64,000 bases of DNA, from assembly GCA_964445985.1 (NCBI GenBank), contig CAYUMU010000016.1, positions 26,772 to 90,771 of the forward strand. The letters are read 5' to 3'. Positions 44,103-53,303 of the stretch are shown here, piece after piece. The stretch's first letter is position 1; each line of letters begins with the position of its first letter. The DNA is from CAYUMU01 sp964445985 (GTDB lineage Bacteria; Planctomycetota; Planctomycetia; Pirellulales; S012-138). A program made the position numbers and the translations under genes. The notes under the pieces were generated by a model. The model did not search any database, was not told where the DNA came from, and saw nothing but the letters and a program-made list of their open reading frames with translations.

Positions 44103-47100
44103 TTACCGGAACTTGCTTGGACTTGAGGTCAGCGGCGACGTATTGGTTTGCTCGATATAGCTCATCAGGTCAGCGATATCTTCCAGCGAGAAGTTGTTCA
44201 GCAACCCCTCCGGCATGGCCGAAATTCGCGAAGGCAGCATTTCTTCCACGTTACTTCGGGCAATTTGCACCTTCTCGCCGCTGGGAAGCATGACTTGCAG
44301 CGTATCGGGTCCGGCGCTCCCCACCACGCCCGTCAACTGTTGCCCATCCGCGGTAACAATCGTTTTACTGGCGTATTGGTCCGAAATAACCTGCGAGGGG
44401 TGCAGTATCGATTCCAGGATTTCGCGGCGGTGGAAGCGCCTGGCCACGGTGGTCAGGTCGGGGCCTTGGCCATCGCCCTGGCGACCGAAGCGGTGGCACT
44501 TGATGCACTGAGCCCGTTCAAACACCACGGCGCCCCGTTGAGGATCGGGCGTGGCTTCGTCGTTGCTCAAGTACCGCATCACTTCGTCCAGGCTCCACTT
44601 GTTGTTCGCCGTGGCCTGGGGCAACATCGGCACGGGTTGATCCGGGTACTGCGAAACGAACCATCGCTGCCATTGGTTCACCACCACGTCCCAGCGATCG
44701 CCGGGCTCACCCAGCTCCTGTTCGTGCCATTTTTCCAGCAGCGCCACCGCGTGCTGGCTCCCCTGATCGCGCAACCGGATGCCGGCGAGAATGACCTGCC
44801 GCGTAGGCTCGGGCTTGTCGGGCACGTAGTCCGAGGTGGCCAGTTTCCGCAGCACTTCCACGGCCGCCGGGCCTTCGAGCACGGGCAAGGCTTGAATGAG
44901 CAGCGGCAGGTTCTCGCCCTCGGGCACTTGGGCCAGCCCCATCGCCACCGTGGGCCGACGTTCGGGTTGTTCAGCAAACACGGCCCGCAAGTAATCCATG
45001 GCCCTCGGGTCCTTGGTGCGAGCGAACACGGCAATCACCGCGGTTTGCAACCGGCGCGCGGCCGGGTCGTCGACTTCTTGAAGTTTCACGTCCAACTGCT
45101 GCAGCGACATGCCCACCTCGTCGCTGATCACTTCGGGAAGTTTGATCAACGCGCCCAGCGCCGCGGCCGGCCAACGATGGGCGTTCCGCAGCACCATCAT
45201 TCGTTCGTCTTCCGGAAGCTCCATCGTGAAATCGCGGGCCACGTTGTCCACGTACCGCGAGAAGCTGTAACCACCTTCGGCGTGGCGGGCCAGTTCGAAA
45301 AAGTCGAGCAGTGCTTCGCGCTGGCTCGGCGACCAGGCCGCTTTCAAAAAGCGCGCGTGCATGGCCGCGTGCAGCCGATCTTCCATGGGCTCTTCCGACT
45401 GGGCGTACGCCACGAGACGCGGAGCGATCGATACTTGCTGCAAGTGAACCAACAGGCGGATCAATTCGCGATTCATGTGCCGGCCGCCCGCGGGATTGAG
45501 ATCGGTGCGGGCGGGGAACTCTCGCGCCAACACCGGCCCAAGCTCGGGGCAATCCTTGGCTTCCAAGCCGCCACGATGCAGGGCCAACTGCATCACGCGC
45601 AGCAGGTCGATAAAATCGTTGTCGTCCAAAAAGCCCGCCAGACGCACTTGCGTTTCATCCAGCACGGCTTGCGCGGTTGGTTGGGAAGGATCGATGGCCA
45701 GCATCAGCGCTGCCCCCTGATGAAACACTTTGGCCGACTCGGCCTGCATCACCAGCGGGCTCCATTGATCGACGCGCATGTTCTGCAAAGCCTGCCGGGC
45801 GGACCAGGCCACATAGCGTTCATCTCCCAGCAGTGGCACCAGCTTCGCTGGGTTGACCGCCAGCTGAGCCCGGCCAATCGATTCACAGGCCTGACGGCGA
45901 ACGGCGGGGCTGTCGTCGGCCAGCAACTGTTCTAACGGGGATTCCATGCCTGCCGAATGCAGACCCATCAACCAGGCCGCCTTGGCCCTGACCGAAGCCG
46001 ATCGATCTTGGGCCAGCGAGATCAGCAGGTCCGAAGTGGGGTACGGTCCATACAACTGCATCAGGTCCATGGCGCGAAGTCGTTCTTCAATGCGATTCGC
46101 GGGATCGCGAGCGACGTCCACCAAGGCTTCGTCCCAGGTACGCCCCAAACGCTCTTGGACGACCGCAATTTGCTCGCGAGCATAGGCACTATAAAACTGC
46201 GGCTGACGCACGGCCCGCCAAATGCCATCGCGGGCGGGCGGTTTCGGCGCGGGGCCGGTGTACACAATCCGATACAAACCGCCTTCGGTGCCGCGGCCCC
46301 CCGTGCAAAAATACACGCAGCCATCGGGACCAACTTCCAGGTCGGTCACGTTGAGCGGCTTGCCTTCCACAAATACTTCGGCCGTGGCGGCAAATGTCGA
46401 ACCGGCCAGCTTGGGGAAAGCCACTAGAATCCGCCCCAGCGACCAATCGCCGAGAAAGTAGGCTCCGTGATATCGGGCAGGATACGCGTGATGATCGTAG
46501 CACGTGACACCCGTGGGCGAGCCTCGCCCCGTTTCCAATGTCGAAGGCAATCCATCGAGGAAGTACTCCGGCCACTTGGACCAGCCACTTCGCCAGCCGT
46601 ACTCGCCGCCAGCCACGATGTGCAAGAATCGCGTGGTGCGGAACCAGGGCAAGCCCTCGTCCCATTCCATGTCGGAGTCGTACGTGAACAGGTCGCCAAC
46701 CGGAGTGAACGCCAGGTCGAAAGCGTTGCGCATGCCGCCGGCGTAAACGTCGATGAAGCTCCCTTCAATGTCGGTGCGAACAATGGTTCCGCCGGGGGCC
46801 TTCACGCCCACGGCATGTCCGCCCGCGTCTTCGTACTTGGGTTGAATCAAATCGCCTTCGTAGGCATTTCGGTAAGGGCTCGACGCCGAGGGTCGCGACT
46901 CCAATTGCGAATGATTGCCCACCACCACGTAAATCAGGCCGTCGGGACCCAGCACGGGGGCATGCGGACCATGTTCGTTCATGCCACCTTTGAACTTGAT
47001 CAGGTTCCGCACCGTTTCGGCCACGCCGTCGCCATCGGTGTCGCTGAGACGATACAAGCCGGCGCCATCCGCGCCGTTCCCCACCGCGAAAATATCGCCG

Positions 47101-47891
47101 TTCACGGAGAGCAGCCCATGACAATACTTGAGGGCGTCGCTCACCATCACGGCCTGGTCAGGCTGGCCGTCGTTATCGGTATCTTCCAGGCGAATGATGC
47201 CCTGGCCCTCTTTCGAAAGCAGGGCGTTGCCGTGCTCATCGAAGGTCATGGCCACCACCGAGCCTGTTTCTTCGGGGGCCATCACTCGTTCTACTTGAAA
47301 ACCTTCAGGCAACCGGAACCGCGCGGCGGTAGAGCCATCGTTCGCTCCCCCCTCCGTTTTCCAGGGGGCCGTTTTGCCGAACTCGCCCAGCAGTTTGGCC
47401 GCCGGCCAGGCTTGATCGTTCAGGGTGGGCCAGTTCCAACGCTCGTTGACTTCGCTGGCGGCCTTCCAGCCGGGGCCCGTCGATTGCGATACAAACGTGC
47501 CTCCGGCCGAACGCACGGTAACCCGGGCCACCAGCCCGCGCGGCGCGTCGGCCCGACCTTCGGCTTTGATGGCCACCACGTTGCGGCCGGCGACCAGGTA
47601 ACGCACGATGTCGTAACTGTTCATCACGCGCCAATTGTCACCGCTGCCCACGCGGCGGCCGTTCACGTACAGCTCGTAACGCTGGTCCGCGGTCACGGTC
47701 ACCTGGCCGTCGCCGGGCTGCGCCAAGTAAAACACTCGGCGAAAATAGCCAACTTCGGCGTCGTCCGCGGTCCAAATCCATTGCGCCTCGCCCGACTCGC
47801 GAGCAGAACGCTCCTGGGCAAGCGAAGTACCGTTTGGCCAGGCACTGGCCGCGACCAACAGACTTAGTCCCAAGATTCGGCGTGCGAACAT
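44103..47891 (-). CDS. PVC-type membrane dehydrogenase with HEAT repeats and cytochrome c
   Basis: This 1262-residue exported protein has a signal peptide (about 1-25), then a beta-sandwich carbohydrate-binding-like domain (about 35-150, with WTADDAEVGYFRRVFYL). The beta-propeller dehydrogenase domain follows from about 195 to 560 (FRLPEGFQVERVMAPEETGSV; DTDNDGQPDQAVMVSDALKYCHGLL; GGMRNAFDLAFTPVGDLFTYD). HEAT repeats cover about 600-1030. The C-terminal haem-binding domain has CxxCH at 1129-1133 (CIKCH). This domain order (TIGR02604 and TIGR02603) is a hallmark of Planctomycetes. The likely role is periplasmic oxidation of sugars or polyols; the substrate is not known. GGAAGG precedes the ATG. 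Confidence 0.94.
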   Translation of the reverse strand: MFARRILGLSLLVAASAWPNGTSLAQERSARESGEAQWIWTADDAEVGYFRRVFYLAQPGDGQVTVTADQRYELYVNGRRVGSGDNWRVMNSYDIVRYLVAGRNVVAIKAEGRADAPRGLVARVTVRSAGGTFVSQSTGPGWKAASEVNERWNWPTLNDQAWPAAKLLGEFGKTAPWKTEGGANDGSTAARFRLPEGFQVERVMAPEETGSVVAMTFDEHGNALLSKEGQGIIRLEDTDNDGQPDQAVMVSDALKYCHGLLSVNGDIFAVGNGADGAGLYRLSDTDGDGVAETVRNLIKFKGGMNEHGPHAPVLGPDGLIYVVVGNHSQLESRPSASSPYRNAYEGDLIQPKYEDAGGHAVGVKAPGGTIVRTDIEGSFIDVYAGGMRNAFDLAFTPVGDLFTYDSDMEWDEGLPWFRTTRFLHIVAGGEYGWRSGWSKWPEYFLDGLPSTLETGRGSPTGVTCYDHHAYPARYHGAYFLGDWSLGRILVAFPKLAGSTFAATAEVFVEGKPLNVTDLEVGPDGCVYFCTGGRGTEGGLYRIVYTGPAPKPPARDGIWRAVRQPQFYSAYAREQIAVVQERLGRTWDEALVDVARDPANRIEERLRAMDLMQLYGPYPTSDLLISLAQDRSASVRAKAAWLMGLHSAGMESPLEQLLADDSPAVRRQACESIGRAQLAVNPAKLVPLLGDERYVAWSARQALQNMRVDQWSPLVMQAESAKVFHQGAALMLAIDPSQPTAQAVLDETQVRLAGFLDDNDFIDLLRVMQLALHRGGLEAKDCPELGPVLAREFPARTDLNPAGGRHMNRELIRLLVHLQQVSIAPRLVAYAQSEEPMEDRLHAAMHARFLKAAWSPSQREALLDFFELARHAEGGYSFSRYVDNVARDFTMELPEDERMMVLRNAHRWPAAALGALIKLPEVISDEVGMSLQQLDVKLQEVDDPAARRLQTAVIAVFARTKDPRAMDYLRAVFAEQPERRPTVAMGLAQVPEGENLPLLIQALPVLEGPAAVEVLRKLATSDYVPDKPEPTRQVILAGIRLRDQGSQHAVALLEKWHEQELGEPGDRWDVVVNQWQRWFVSQYPDQPVPMLPQATANNKWSLDEVMRYLSNDEATPDPQRGAVVFERAQCIKCHRFGRQGDGQGPDLTTVARRFHRREILESILHPSQVISDQYASKTIVTADGQQLTGVVGSAGPDTLQVMLPSGEKVQIARSNVEEMLPSRISAMPEGLLNNFSLEDIADLMSYIEQTNTSPLTSSPSKFR

Positions 47892-48152
47892 CGAACCACC
47901 TTCCCTGGAGGCAAGAAACTACGAGAGCTTGGGCACGTTAGCAAAACCTGCCCAGCCAGGCCAGACCACCTTCACACAACCCGCCGCCAACGCTAGCGGA
48001 CCACGCCGGCAGGTTGGGATCAAGATTCGCGCCCATCGTTCGCAACTCGGTTCGCACTTGGTCTTGCCTCTGCCCTGGGAGCGGTGCTAGCCTGCCGTCC
48101 GCCCCGCTGGCCATGCCCAGAGGCGGTCATTCGCGAATTCCCCGCAGGCAAC

Positions 48153-49838
48153 ATGAACGGCGAGAAGCAAACTGGCGAAATGTGCTGGCAATTGCAGCCA
48201 GACTGGGAGCAACAACTGCTCGAGCCTGGCGGTCTGCCCTTGGCCAGTTGGATTCGCCAAGGGCTGGCCCAGGTGGTGAAACACGGCGAGCATCGCACGG
48301 TGTATCGCGTGGACCTCCCCAGCGGCGCCATTTATGTGAAGCACTATCGCTGTTCCTCGCTAGGGCGAGCCAGCCGCAGCCTGGTGCGCGCTAGCGCATC
48401 GCGGCGCGAATATCGCAAAATGTGCGAAGTGGCCCGCCGCCGGGTGCCGACTGCCCACGCGATCGGTTTCGGAGAACTTCGCCGGCATGGCCTGGTGCTC
48501 GACAATTACTTTGTGACCGAGGCCCTGGCCGGCGCCATTCCGCTCGATGCGTGCCTGGAGCGGGATCTTCCCCAGCGCCCCGTCAAGCACCAGGCGATCC
48601 TCCGCCGCCGCCTCACGGTGGCTCTCGCCGATCTCTGTGCGGCACTCCACGCCGCCGGCGTGGTGCAAGACGACCTCCACCCAGGCAACGTGCTGGTTGG
48701 CTGGAGTGATGCAGCCGATGCCACTTCGCTTCCCACGCCGCGCCTCTACCTGATCGACTTGCCTGGAGTGAGGCTCTCGCGTCCGTTAAGTTGGCGGGCA
48801 GCTCGCGATAACCTGGTAATGCTGTACTCGGGCCTCGCGGCCGACACCAGCCGCGCCGACCGCCTGCGCTTCTGGAAGCACTATCTCCAAGCCCGCGCTG
48901 GCCAACCCCTGGCTCATCCGCGCCACGCAGCGCGAGACATTGCCCGCCGCGCGCGGGATTTCGCCTGTCGCAACCGCCGCGGCCGCGATGCGCGGTCGCT
49001 CCGCAACAACCGCGATTTTCAAGCCTTTCACTGCGAAGGTTGGCAGGTCCATGCGGTAGCCCAGCTGGAAAAAGATTGGCTGACAACCTGGGCCATGAAT
49101 CCCGTCGCGCTACTTCAGCGCTACCTGCATCACCCGCTTAAGCTCAGCCACACCAGCGTGGTGGTTCAGGCGGAAGTGCCGCTGAATAACACCTGCAAGA
49201 CGGTTGCCCTCAAACACTGCCAGGCCGCCACCGGTTGGAAGCGGTTACTCGCTCCTTGGCGAAAATCGAAGGCTTGGCGCGGCTGGTACACCGGCCATGC
49301 ACTGGCTCAGCGAGATATCGGCACCGCGTTGCCGCTAGCCATGCTGCATCGCGCTGGCGGCGATAGCTACCTGATGACCGAATGGATCGAGGGCGCCGAG
49401 AATCTGCATCTCTACGCCTGGCGCTTGGCCGAGATGCCCAGAGCTTTGTCCGAAGTTCGCGCCCAGCAAACGGCCCACGGCCTAGGGCAACTGCTCGGCC
49501 GACTGCACCGCTGGCAGATTGCCCATCGCGACCTCAAGTGGGGAAACCTGCTCGCCGCCCCCAGGGTCGGCGCGGTTGAAACCGCCATCATCGACCTCGA
49601 TGGCGTGAAGATCCGCCGCCACCTGAGCGACAAGCAGCGGTGCAGTAACCTGGCGAGGTTCGCTGCCTCGCTGGTATTGCATCCCGCCGTGCGCCGCGGC
49701 CATTGCCGTCGGTTCTTGCAAGCCTACCTGCATGAATACGCCGAGGGCGAAGATTGGAAAACCTGGTGGCGAATGATCAGCGCCGCCAGCCAAGAGTTAG
49801 TCCGTCGCAAGCGCCGCCGCGGCTGGCGGCCTGGCTAG
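48153..49838 (+). CDS. tandem WaaP/KdkA-like lipopolysaccharide kinase
   Basis: The 561-residue protein appears to contain two kinase domains in series. In the first, Lys63 (IYVKHY), the loop VQDDLHPGN (171-179) and LIDLPG (200-205) match WaaP/Kdo kinases. The usual catalytic His-Arg before Asp is replaced by Gln-Asp. In the second, Lys354 (VALKHC), HRDLKWGN (458-465) and IIDLDG (479-484) are fully canonical. WaaP-like kinases phosphorylate lipopolysaccharide core heptose or Kdo. Two domains in one chain could target two sites, or the first may be inactive. The start is the ATG before NGEKQTG; AGG lies close upstream. Confidence 0.82.
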   Translation: MNGEKQTGEMCWQLQPDWEQQLLEPGGLPLASWIRQGLAQVVKHGEHRTVYRVDLPSGAIYVKHYRCSSLGRASRSLVRASASRREYRKMCEVARRRVPTAHAIGFGELRRHGLVLDNYFVTEALAGAIPLDACLERDLPQRPVKHQAILRRRLTVALADLCAALHAAGVVQDDLHPGNVLVGWSDAADATSLPTPRLYLIDLPGVRLSRPLSWRAARDNLVMLYSGLAADTSRADRLRFWKHYLQARAGQPLAHPRHAARDIARRARDFACRNRRGRDARSLRNNRDFQAFHCEGWQVHAVAQLEKDWLTTWAMNPVALLQRYLHHPLKLSHTSVVVQAEVPLNNTCKTVALKHCQAATGWKRLLAPWRKSKAWRGWYTGHALAQRDIGTALPLAMLHRAGGDSYLMTEWIEGAENLHLYAWRLAEMPRALSEVRAQQTAHGLGQLLGRLHRWQIAHRDLKWGNLLAAPRVGAVETAIIDLDGVKIRRHLSDKQRCSNLARFAASLVLHPAVRRGHCRRFLQAYLHEYAEGEDWKTWWRMISAASQELVRRKRRRGWRPG

Positions 49839-49950
49839 TCTTCACACTTCGCCTTGCCCTGGGGCAACGCCTGCGGTAAAGTCCCGCCCCCGGCGGCCCG
49901 GCCGACCGCGGTCTCCTTGCTCCCACTCTTCTTTCCCAGCGATCCAGGGC

Positions 49951-50925
49951 ATGCTTCACGCACTGCACAGCGTAAACGGTCTGCATGGTGTTGACGTTCG
50001 GCAAGGCGTTCACGAACGATCCGGCCGTCGGCCGTCGCCCGGCCGGAACGATGCCGCCACGCATACCGAAGCCGAGGCCAGCGCTCAGCGGCTGCGCGTA
50101 CTCTACCTGGCCGATCAACATCGCGTGGGCGGCTGGCTGGCCGAAGCCCTGTCGATCGAGCTTGCCGATCAAGTGGTGGTGGTCGAAGAGCATGGCGTTG
50201 CCCAAGGCATGGCCCGGCTCCGCGATGAAATCTTCGATACCGTGCTGCTGGCGCACGACCTGGCGGGGCTCGACGCGCTGGCCTTTACCCAGGCCATGCG
50301 AGCGGGCGGATCGGAAGAAGCCGTGGTCATTCTCGGCGAGTACCCCGAACCCGAACTGGCCGTGCCCTGCTTCGAGGCAGGCGCCGACGCCTATCTTTGC
50401 GTGAGCACCGCCACCATCGATTACCTGCACTGGGTGGTGGCCCGCGCGACCGAGCGGCAGCAACTGCTTCGCCAAACGCGGCGTCTCTCGCAAGCCGAAG
50501 AACAGAGGCTCGTCTCCGAGCACACCGATGCCCAGCGGTTGCTGTCAGAACTGCAGCAACTCACGACCGAAACCGCCCAAGAAAACGGTGAGTGCTCCTT
50601 GCCGCTGGAGTTGGCCACGCACTACCGGCAAATGCTGCGAGCCTATGTGATGATGGGCTCGGGCCATCTGCGTCGCGAAGTCACCCACCTGGCCCGCCTG
50701 CTCTCCAAGGCCGGCATTTCCGGCCGGCAGTTCCTTGAACTGCATCTGTACGTGCTGGAAGATACCATCATTGGGCTCGGCAACCGCAGTTGCCGCCACG
50801 TGCTGCATCGGGCCGACCTGCTGGGCATGGAAGTCATCATGCGACTGGCCGACGGTTACCGGCGGCAATATCAGCTTCAAAAAACTCCGCCGCGACAACA
50901 ACTGCTGCCTGGCTTCGACCCTTGA
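49951..50925 (+). CDS. degenerate receiver-domain protein
   Basis: This up to 324-residue protein has an N-terminal response-regulator-like fold (LRVLYLADQHRVGGWLAEAL to GADAYLCVSTATIDYLHWVVAR). The key residues look lost: the phosphoacceptor position reads LLAHD (Ala for Asp by alignment with the later Asp of the loop). The Thr/Ser position is ILGE and the Lys position is AYLCVS. The middle is coiled coil (about 165-220). The C-terminal helical part has YVMMGSGHLRREVTHLARLLSKAGISGRQFLELHL. It probably works without phosphorylation, as atypical receivers do. The start is uncertain; the ATG shown lacks a ribosome binding site. Confidence 0.7.
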   Translation: MLHALHSVNGLHGVDVRQGVHERSGRRPSPGRNDAATHTEAEASAQRLRVLYLADQHRVGGWLAEALSIELADQVVVVEEHGVAQGMARLRDEIFDTVLLAHDLAGLDALAFTQAMRAGGSEEAVVILGEYPEPELAVPCFEAGADAYLCVSTATIDYLHWVVARATERQQLLRQTRRLSQAEEQRLVSEHTDAQRLLSELQQLTTETAQENGECSLPLELATHYRQMLRAYVMMGSGHLRREVTHLARLLSKAGISGRQFLELHLYVLEDTIIGLGNRSCRHVLHRADLLGMEVIMRLADGYRRQYQLQKTPPRQQLLPGFDP

Positions 50926-50950
50926 CGCGGGTCAACCGCGAACGCACGTT

Positions 50951-51005
50951 GAGGCATGAAAGTTCTCCGCGGCTTGTGGAGATGTTAACGAGCAAGAAAC
51001 TTCCG
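50951..51005 (+). repeat. 55-bp dispersed hairpin repeat, copy B
   Basis: This copy lies in the intergenic space between the degenerate receiver gene and the MazG-like gene, in opposite orientation to 2742-2796. The stem TCTCC/GGAGA and the flank TTAACGAGCAAGAAAC are conserved. Confidence 0.8.
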
Positions 51006-51027
51006 ACTCTCATTTTGCAGCCTGACC

Positions 51028-51408
51028 ATGGACCGCACCGACGCCGAAACCCCGCTGGCCGAACTCAAAGACAACATGAGACGGTTCGTATCGGAACGAC
51101 GGTGGGAAAAATTCCACGCGCCTAAAAACATCTGCATGGCCTTGGCGATTGAAGTCGCCGAGCTGATGGAGCACTTCCAGTGGCTCACGCTCGAGGAGTC
51201 GCGCGACCTGGCCAACCAGCCGGAGAAACTGGCCGCCGTGGCGGAAGAAGTGGCCGACGTCTTCGGCTACACGCTGGCCCTGGCCAACGAGCTCGGCATC
51301 GACATCGCCACCACCGTGCGCAAAAAGATGGTTAAGAACGCCATCAAGTATCCGGTTGACCAATTCCGCGGGCGGTACGGCCCGGAGTGCGATCGGCCAG
51401 TGGAGTAA
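51028..51408 (+). CDS. MazG-like nucleotide pyrophosphohydrolase (dCTPP1/RS21-C6 type)
   Basis: This 126-residue all-alpha NTP-PPase matches the RS21-C6/dCTPP1 group. Supporting segments are FVSERRWEKFHAPKNICMALAIEVAELMEHFQWLTLEE. They hold the first Glu metal ligands in EVAELMEHFQW. The second set is in AAVAEEVADVFGYTLALANELG (Glu and Asp). These enzymes hydrolyse non-canonical or excess dNTPs, keeping the nucleotide pool clean. The C-terminal VKNAIKYPVDQFRGRYG closes the family domain. It stands alone, just after the dispersed repeat. Confidence 0.88.
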   Translation: MDRTDAETPLAELKDNMRRFVSERRWEKFHAPKNICMALAIEVAELMEHFQWLTLEESRDLANQPEKLAAVAEEVADVFGYTLALANELGIDIATTVRKKMVKNAIKYPVDQFRGRYGPECDRPVE

Positions 51409-51709
51409 TAAACGACCAGAAACACCAGAACGTGCGGCAGTTTTTACCCCGGAGGGGTGCCAGCGCGTAGCCGGCGGTTGAGCGCAGCGACACCGCCGGA
51501 AACCAATCCAGTCATCGCCAATTCGACTCCGACATGGTCGAAGAACCAAAACCATGGTGCCCACCTCCTCACATCCTTGCAGTTGGTCAGCGCACCAAGC
51601 AATCCGCGAGTCCGCAATCTCTTTCGAGCTTTCTGACCGGCGCGGACTGCATGTAGCACTCGCCATGCTCGCGATCCATCTCGGCGGCTGGCGGCCGCGA
51701 TGGGTTCGA

Positions 51710-52264
51710 ATGTGGCGAGTGACCACGACCACGTCAAAATTCGCCTGGCAATATTGCACGTTCACTCTGCTGATGTGGACGGCGTTCTTCGTCTTGCACT
51801 GCGTTGTTTGGCACTATGTTAATTCCGTGTGGCATACTTCGGGCGAGGTGGCCTGGGGCGGCATGGTCGTGGTTGCGACCTGCGTATCAGCTCTGTCGGC
51901 AATACTCTGGCTGAGTCGCGAGTTCAGGCCTATTTCATTGGGAATACTGCTCCTGTTCGGCTACGTTGTGCTGGCCAGTCAGGCCCCACTCATCGCCCGG
52001 CTGGCTGCCCTCCAGTCTGAGGTTCTGCACATTGCAGCCTATGCGGAAGATCATAAGAGCGCCTTCGGTGAATATCCGAAGGATCTCGCCGGCTATAATT
52101 TCTCGAAAGATGAATTCCGCTCGCTGATCTGGTATTACGCAGAGACTAGCGAGGAATCCGATGAAACAGGACCGGCTCTTGTCCTTTCGTACAAGATGAA
52201 TGCCCACGATAATACCTGCCGCGAGTATTCGTCCACATCCGGCTGGTATTACTACCCGGATTGA
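51710..52264 (+). CDS. membrane protein, first of a tandem paralogous pair
   Basis: This 184-residue protein has about three membrane helices (FTLLMWTAFFVLHCVVWHYV; WGGMVVVATCVSALSAILW; LGILLLFGYVVLASQA). A soluble tail contains ALQSEVLHIAAYAEDHKSAFGEYPKDLAGYNFSKDEFRSLIWYYAE. It is paralogous to the next gene: shared WTA.F, VE..YAE/YAED, YP.DL..Y.F...... and a Ser-rich or Thr-rich C-terminus followed by 'SGW'. The tail resembles the part after the helix of type IV pilin-like or secreted proteins, but no class is certain. The start was set to match the second copy in length. Confidence 0.6.
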   Translation: MWRVTTTTSKFAWQYCTFTLLMWTAFFVLHCVVWHYVNSVWHTSGEVAWGGMVVVATCVSALSAILWLSREFRPISLGILLLFGYVVLASQAPLIARLAALQSEVLHIAAYAEDHKSAFGEYPKDLAGYNFSKDEFRSLIWYYAETSEESDETGPALVLSYKMNAHDNTCREYSSTSGWYYYPD

Positions 52265-52279
52265 AGGCCGGGCAAACGC

Positions 52280-52822
52280 ATGAGCGCTTCCCTCCAAGAA
52301 ACCGCTAGCAGCACGCCTGCCCCCGCCTGGCAATTCAGCATCCGCGGGCTCCTCGCTTGGACCGCCCTGTTTTCCGTCTATCTGCTCGCGTGGCGGTACG
52401 TCGATTCCGCTTACATCACCGACGGCAATTACCTGTGGTTGGCGGCCGTGGTCGTGTTCGCTATTGCGACTGGATTTTCTGCCCTGCTTTGGTGGAACCG
52501 AGAGGCGAGAGGAGTCGTCATTCTGCCGATGGCCGTGATCTTTCTCATTTGCTACCGGCAGCACCATCAACTCTCCAGGCTACACGGCATCCAGGCCGAA
52601 GTGCTACGCGTCGTCGAATACGCAGAGGCACGAAGAGTTCAAGACGGCACGTACCCAGGTGATCTGTCGAGCTACACCTTCGCCAACGATGCGTACCAGC
52701 CGCTGATCGAATATTCGGCGGAAGACGGTCTCATTGCGATCGAATATCGACTATGGCCAGAAGAAGAAATGCTCCGCAACTATTCCCCCGCCACCGGCTG
52801 GCGAACGGTCGACCCTGAATAG
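52280..52822 (+). CDS. membrane protein, second of a tandem paralogous pair
   Basis: This 180-residue paralogue of the preceding gene has the same plan: WQFSIRGLLAWTALFSVYLLAWRYV, a second helix (LWLAAVVVFAIATGFSALLWW) and a third (GVVILPMAVIFLICY). The tail is IQAEVLRVVEYAEARRVQDGTYPGDLSSYTFANDAYQPLIEY. The gene begins 15 bp after the first and is probably co-transcribed. The 'DGTYPxDLxxY' tail pattern occurs in both. The two copies are clearly diverged, so the duplication is not recent. Function unknown. Confidence 0.65.
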   Translation: MSASLQETASSTPAPAWQFSIRGLLAWTALFSVYLLAWRYVDSAYITDGNYLWLAAVVVFAIATGFSALLWWNREARGVVILPMAVIFLICYRQHHQLSRLHGIQAEVLRVVEYAEARRVQDGTYPGDLSSYTFANDAYQPLIEYSAEDGLIAIEYRLWPEEEMLRNYSPATGWRTVDPE

Positions 52823-52861
52823 ACTACCTCTCACCATCCCCTAGCCCCTATTCCCCAGTCC

Positions 52862-53218
52862 CTAATCCCCCCGATACCTGCACCCCGCGTCGCAAGTCTC
52901 CGCCACCTCCACTGCCGAAAGCATCGGCAGCGCCGGCTTCAGCCGGTCCCAAATCCAGCGGGCAATATTTTCGCTGGTGGGGTTCTCCAGCCCTGGCACG
53001 TCGTTCAAGTAGTGGTGGTCGAGCTGTTCCCACACCGGCAGGTGCGCGGCCTTGATGTCCGCGTAGTCGATCACCCACCCCAATTGCGGATCGACCGGCC
53101 CTTCTACCCAGATCGTGGCGCGAAAGGAGTGTCCATGGATGCGGGCGCACTTGTGTTCCGGGGGCACGTTCGGCAGGCGATGCGCGGCTTCGAAGGTGAA
53201 GGCTTTGAAGAGTTCCAT
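52862..53218 (-). CDS. queD: 6-carboxytetrahydropterin synthase
   Basis: QueD makes 6-carboxy-tetrahydropterin from dihydroneopterin triphosphate, the second step to queuosine. The 118-residue protein has the zinc His set: FEAAHRL (His14 region), then KCARIHGHSF (two His). It also has LGWVIDYADIK, and LDHHYLNDV and PTSENIARWIWDRL near the end. Together with queC upstream on the same strand it forms a queuosine-precursor unit. queE and queF are not in the window. The ATG used follows a TTG; no strong ribosome binding site is visible. Confidence 0.93.
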   Translation of the reverse strand: MELFKAFTFEAAHRLPNVPPEHKCARIHGHSFRATIWVEGPVDPQLGWVIDYADIKAAHLPVWEQLDHHYLNDVPGLENPTSENIARWIWDRLKPALPMLSAVEVAETCDAGCRYRGD

Positions 53219-53303
53219 CAATTCGGGGTGTCAAAAAGAACAGGTGAACTTACCCAGGCGGACAGCAACTGGGCCGCGCTTCGAGCGACATTCTGCCCGA
53301 AGG

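Noticed and set aside
44148..45935. Long antisense frame (595 codons) opposite the cytochrome protein, and a second one at 46467-47867
   Set aside because: Shadow frames of a GC-rich gene with His/Arg/Gln-rich composition and no family features.
52823..52870. C-rich low-complexity stretch (CCCTA/CCCCAGT-like units) at the queD 3' end
   Set aside because: Units are irregular and short; no repeat family could be defined.
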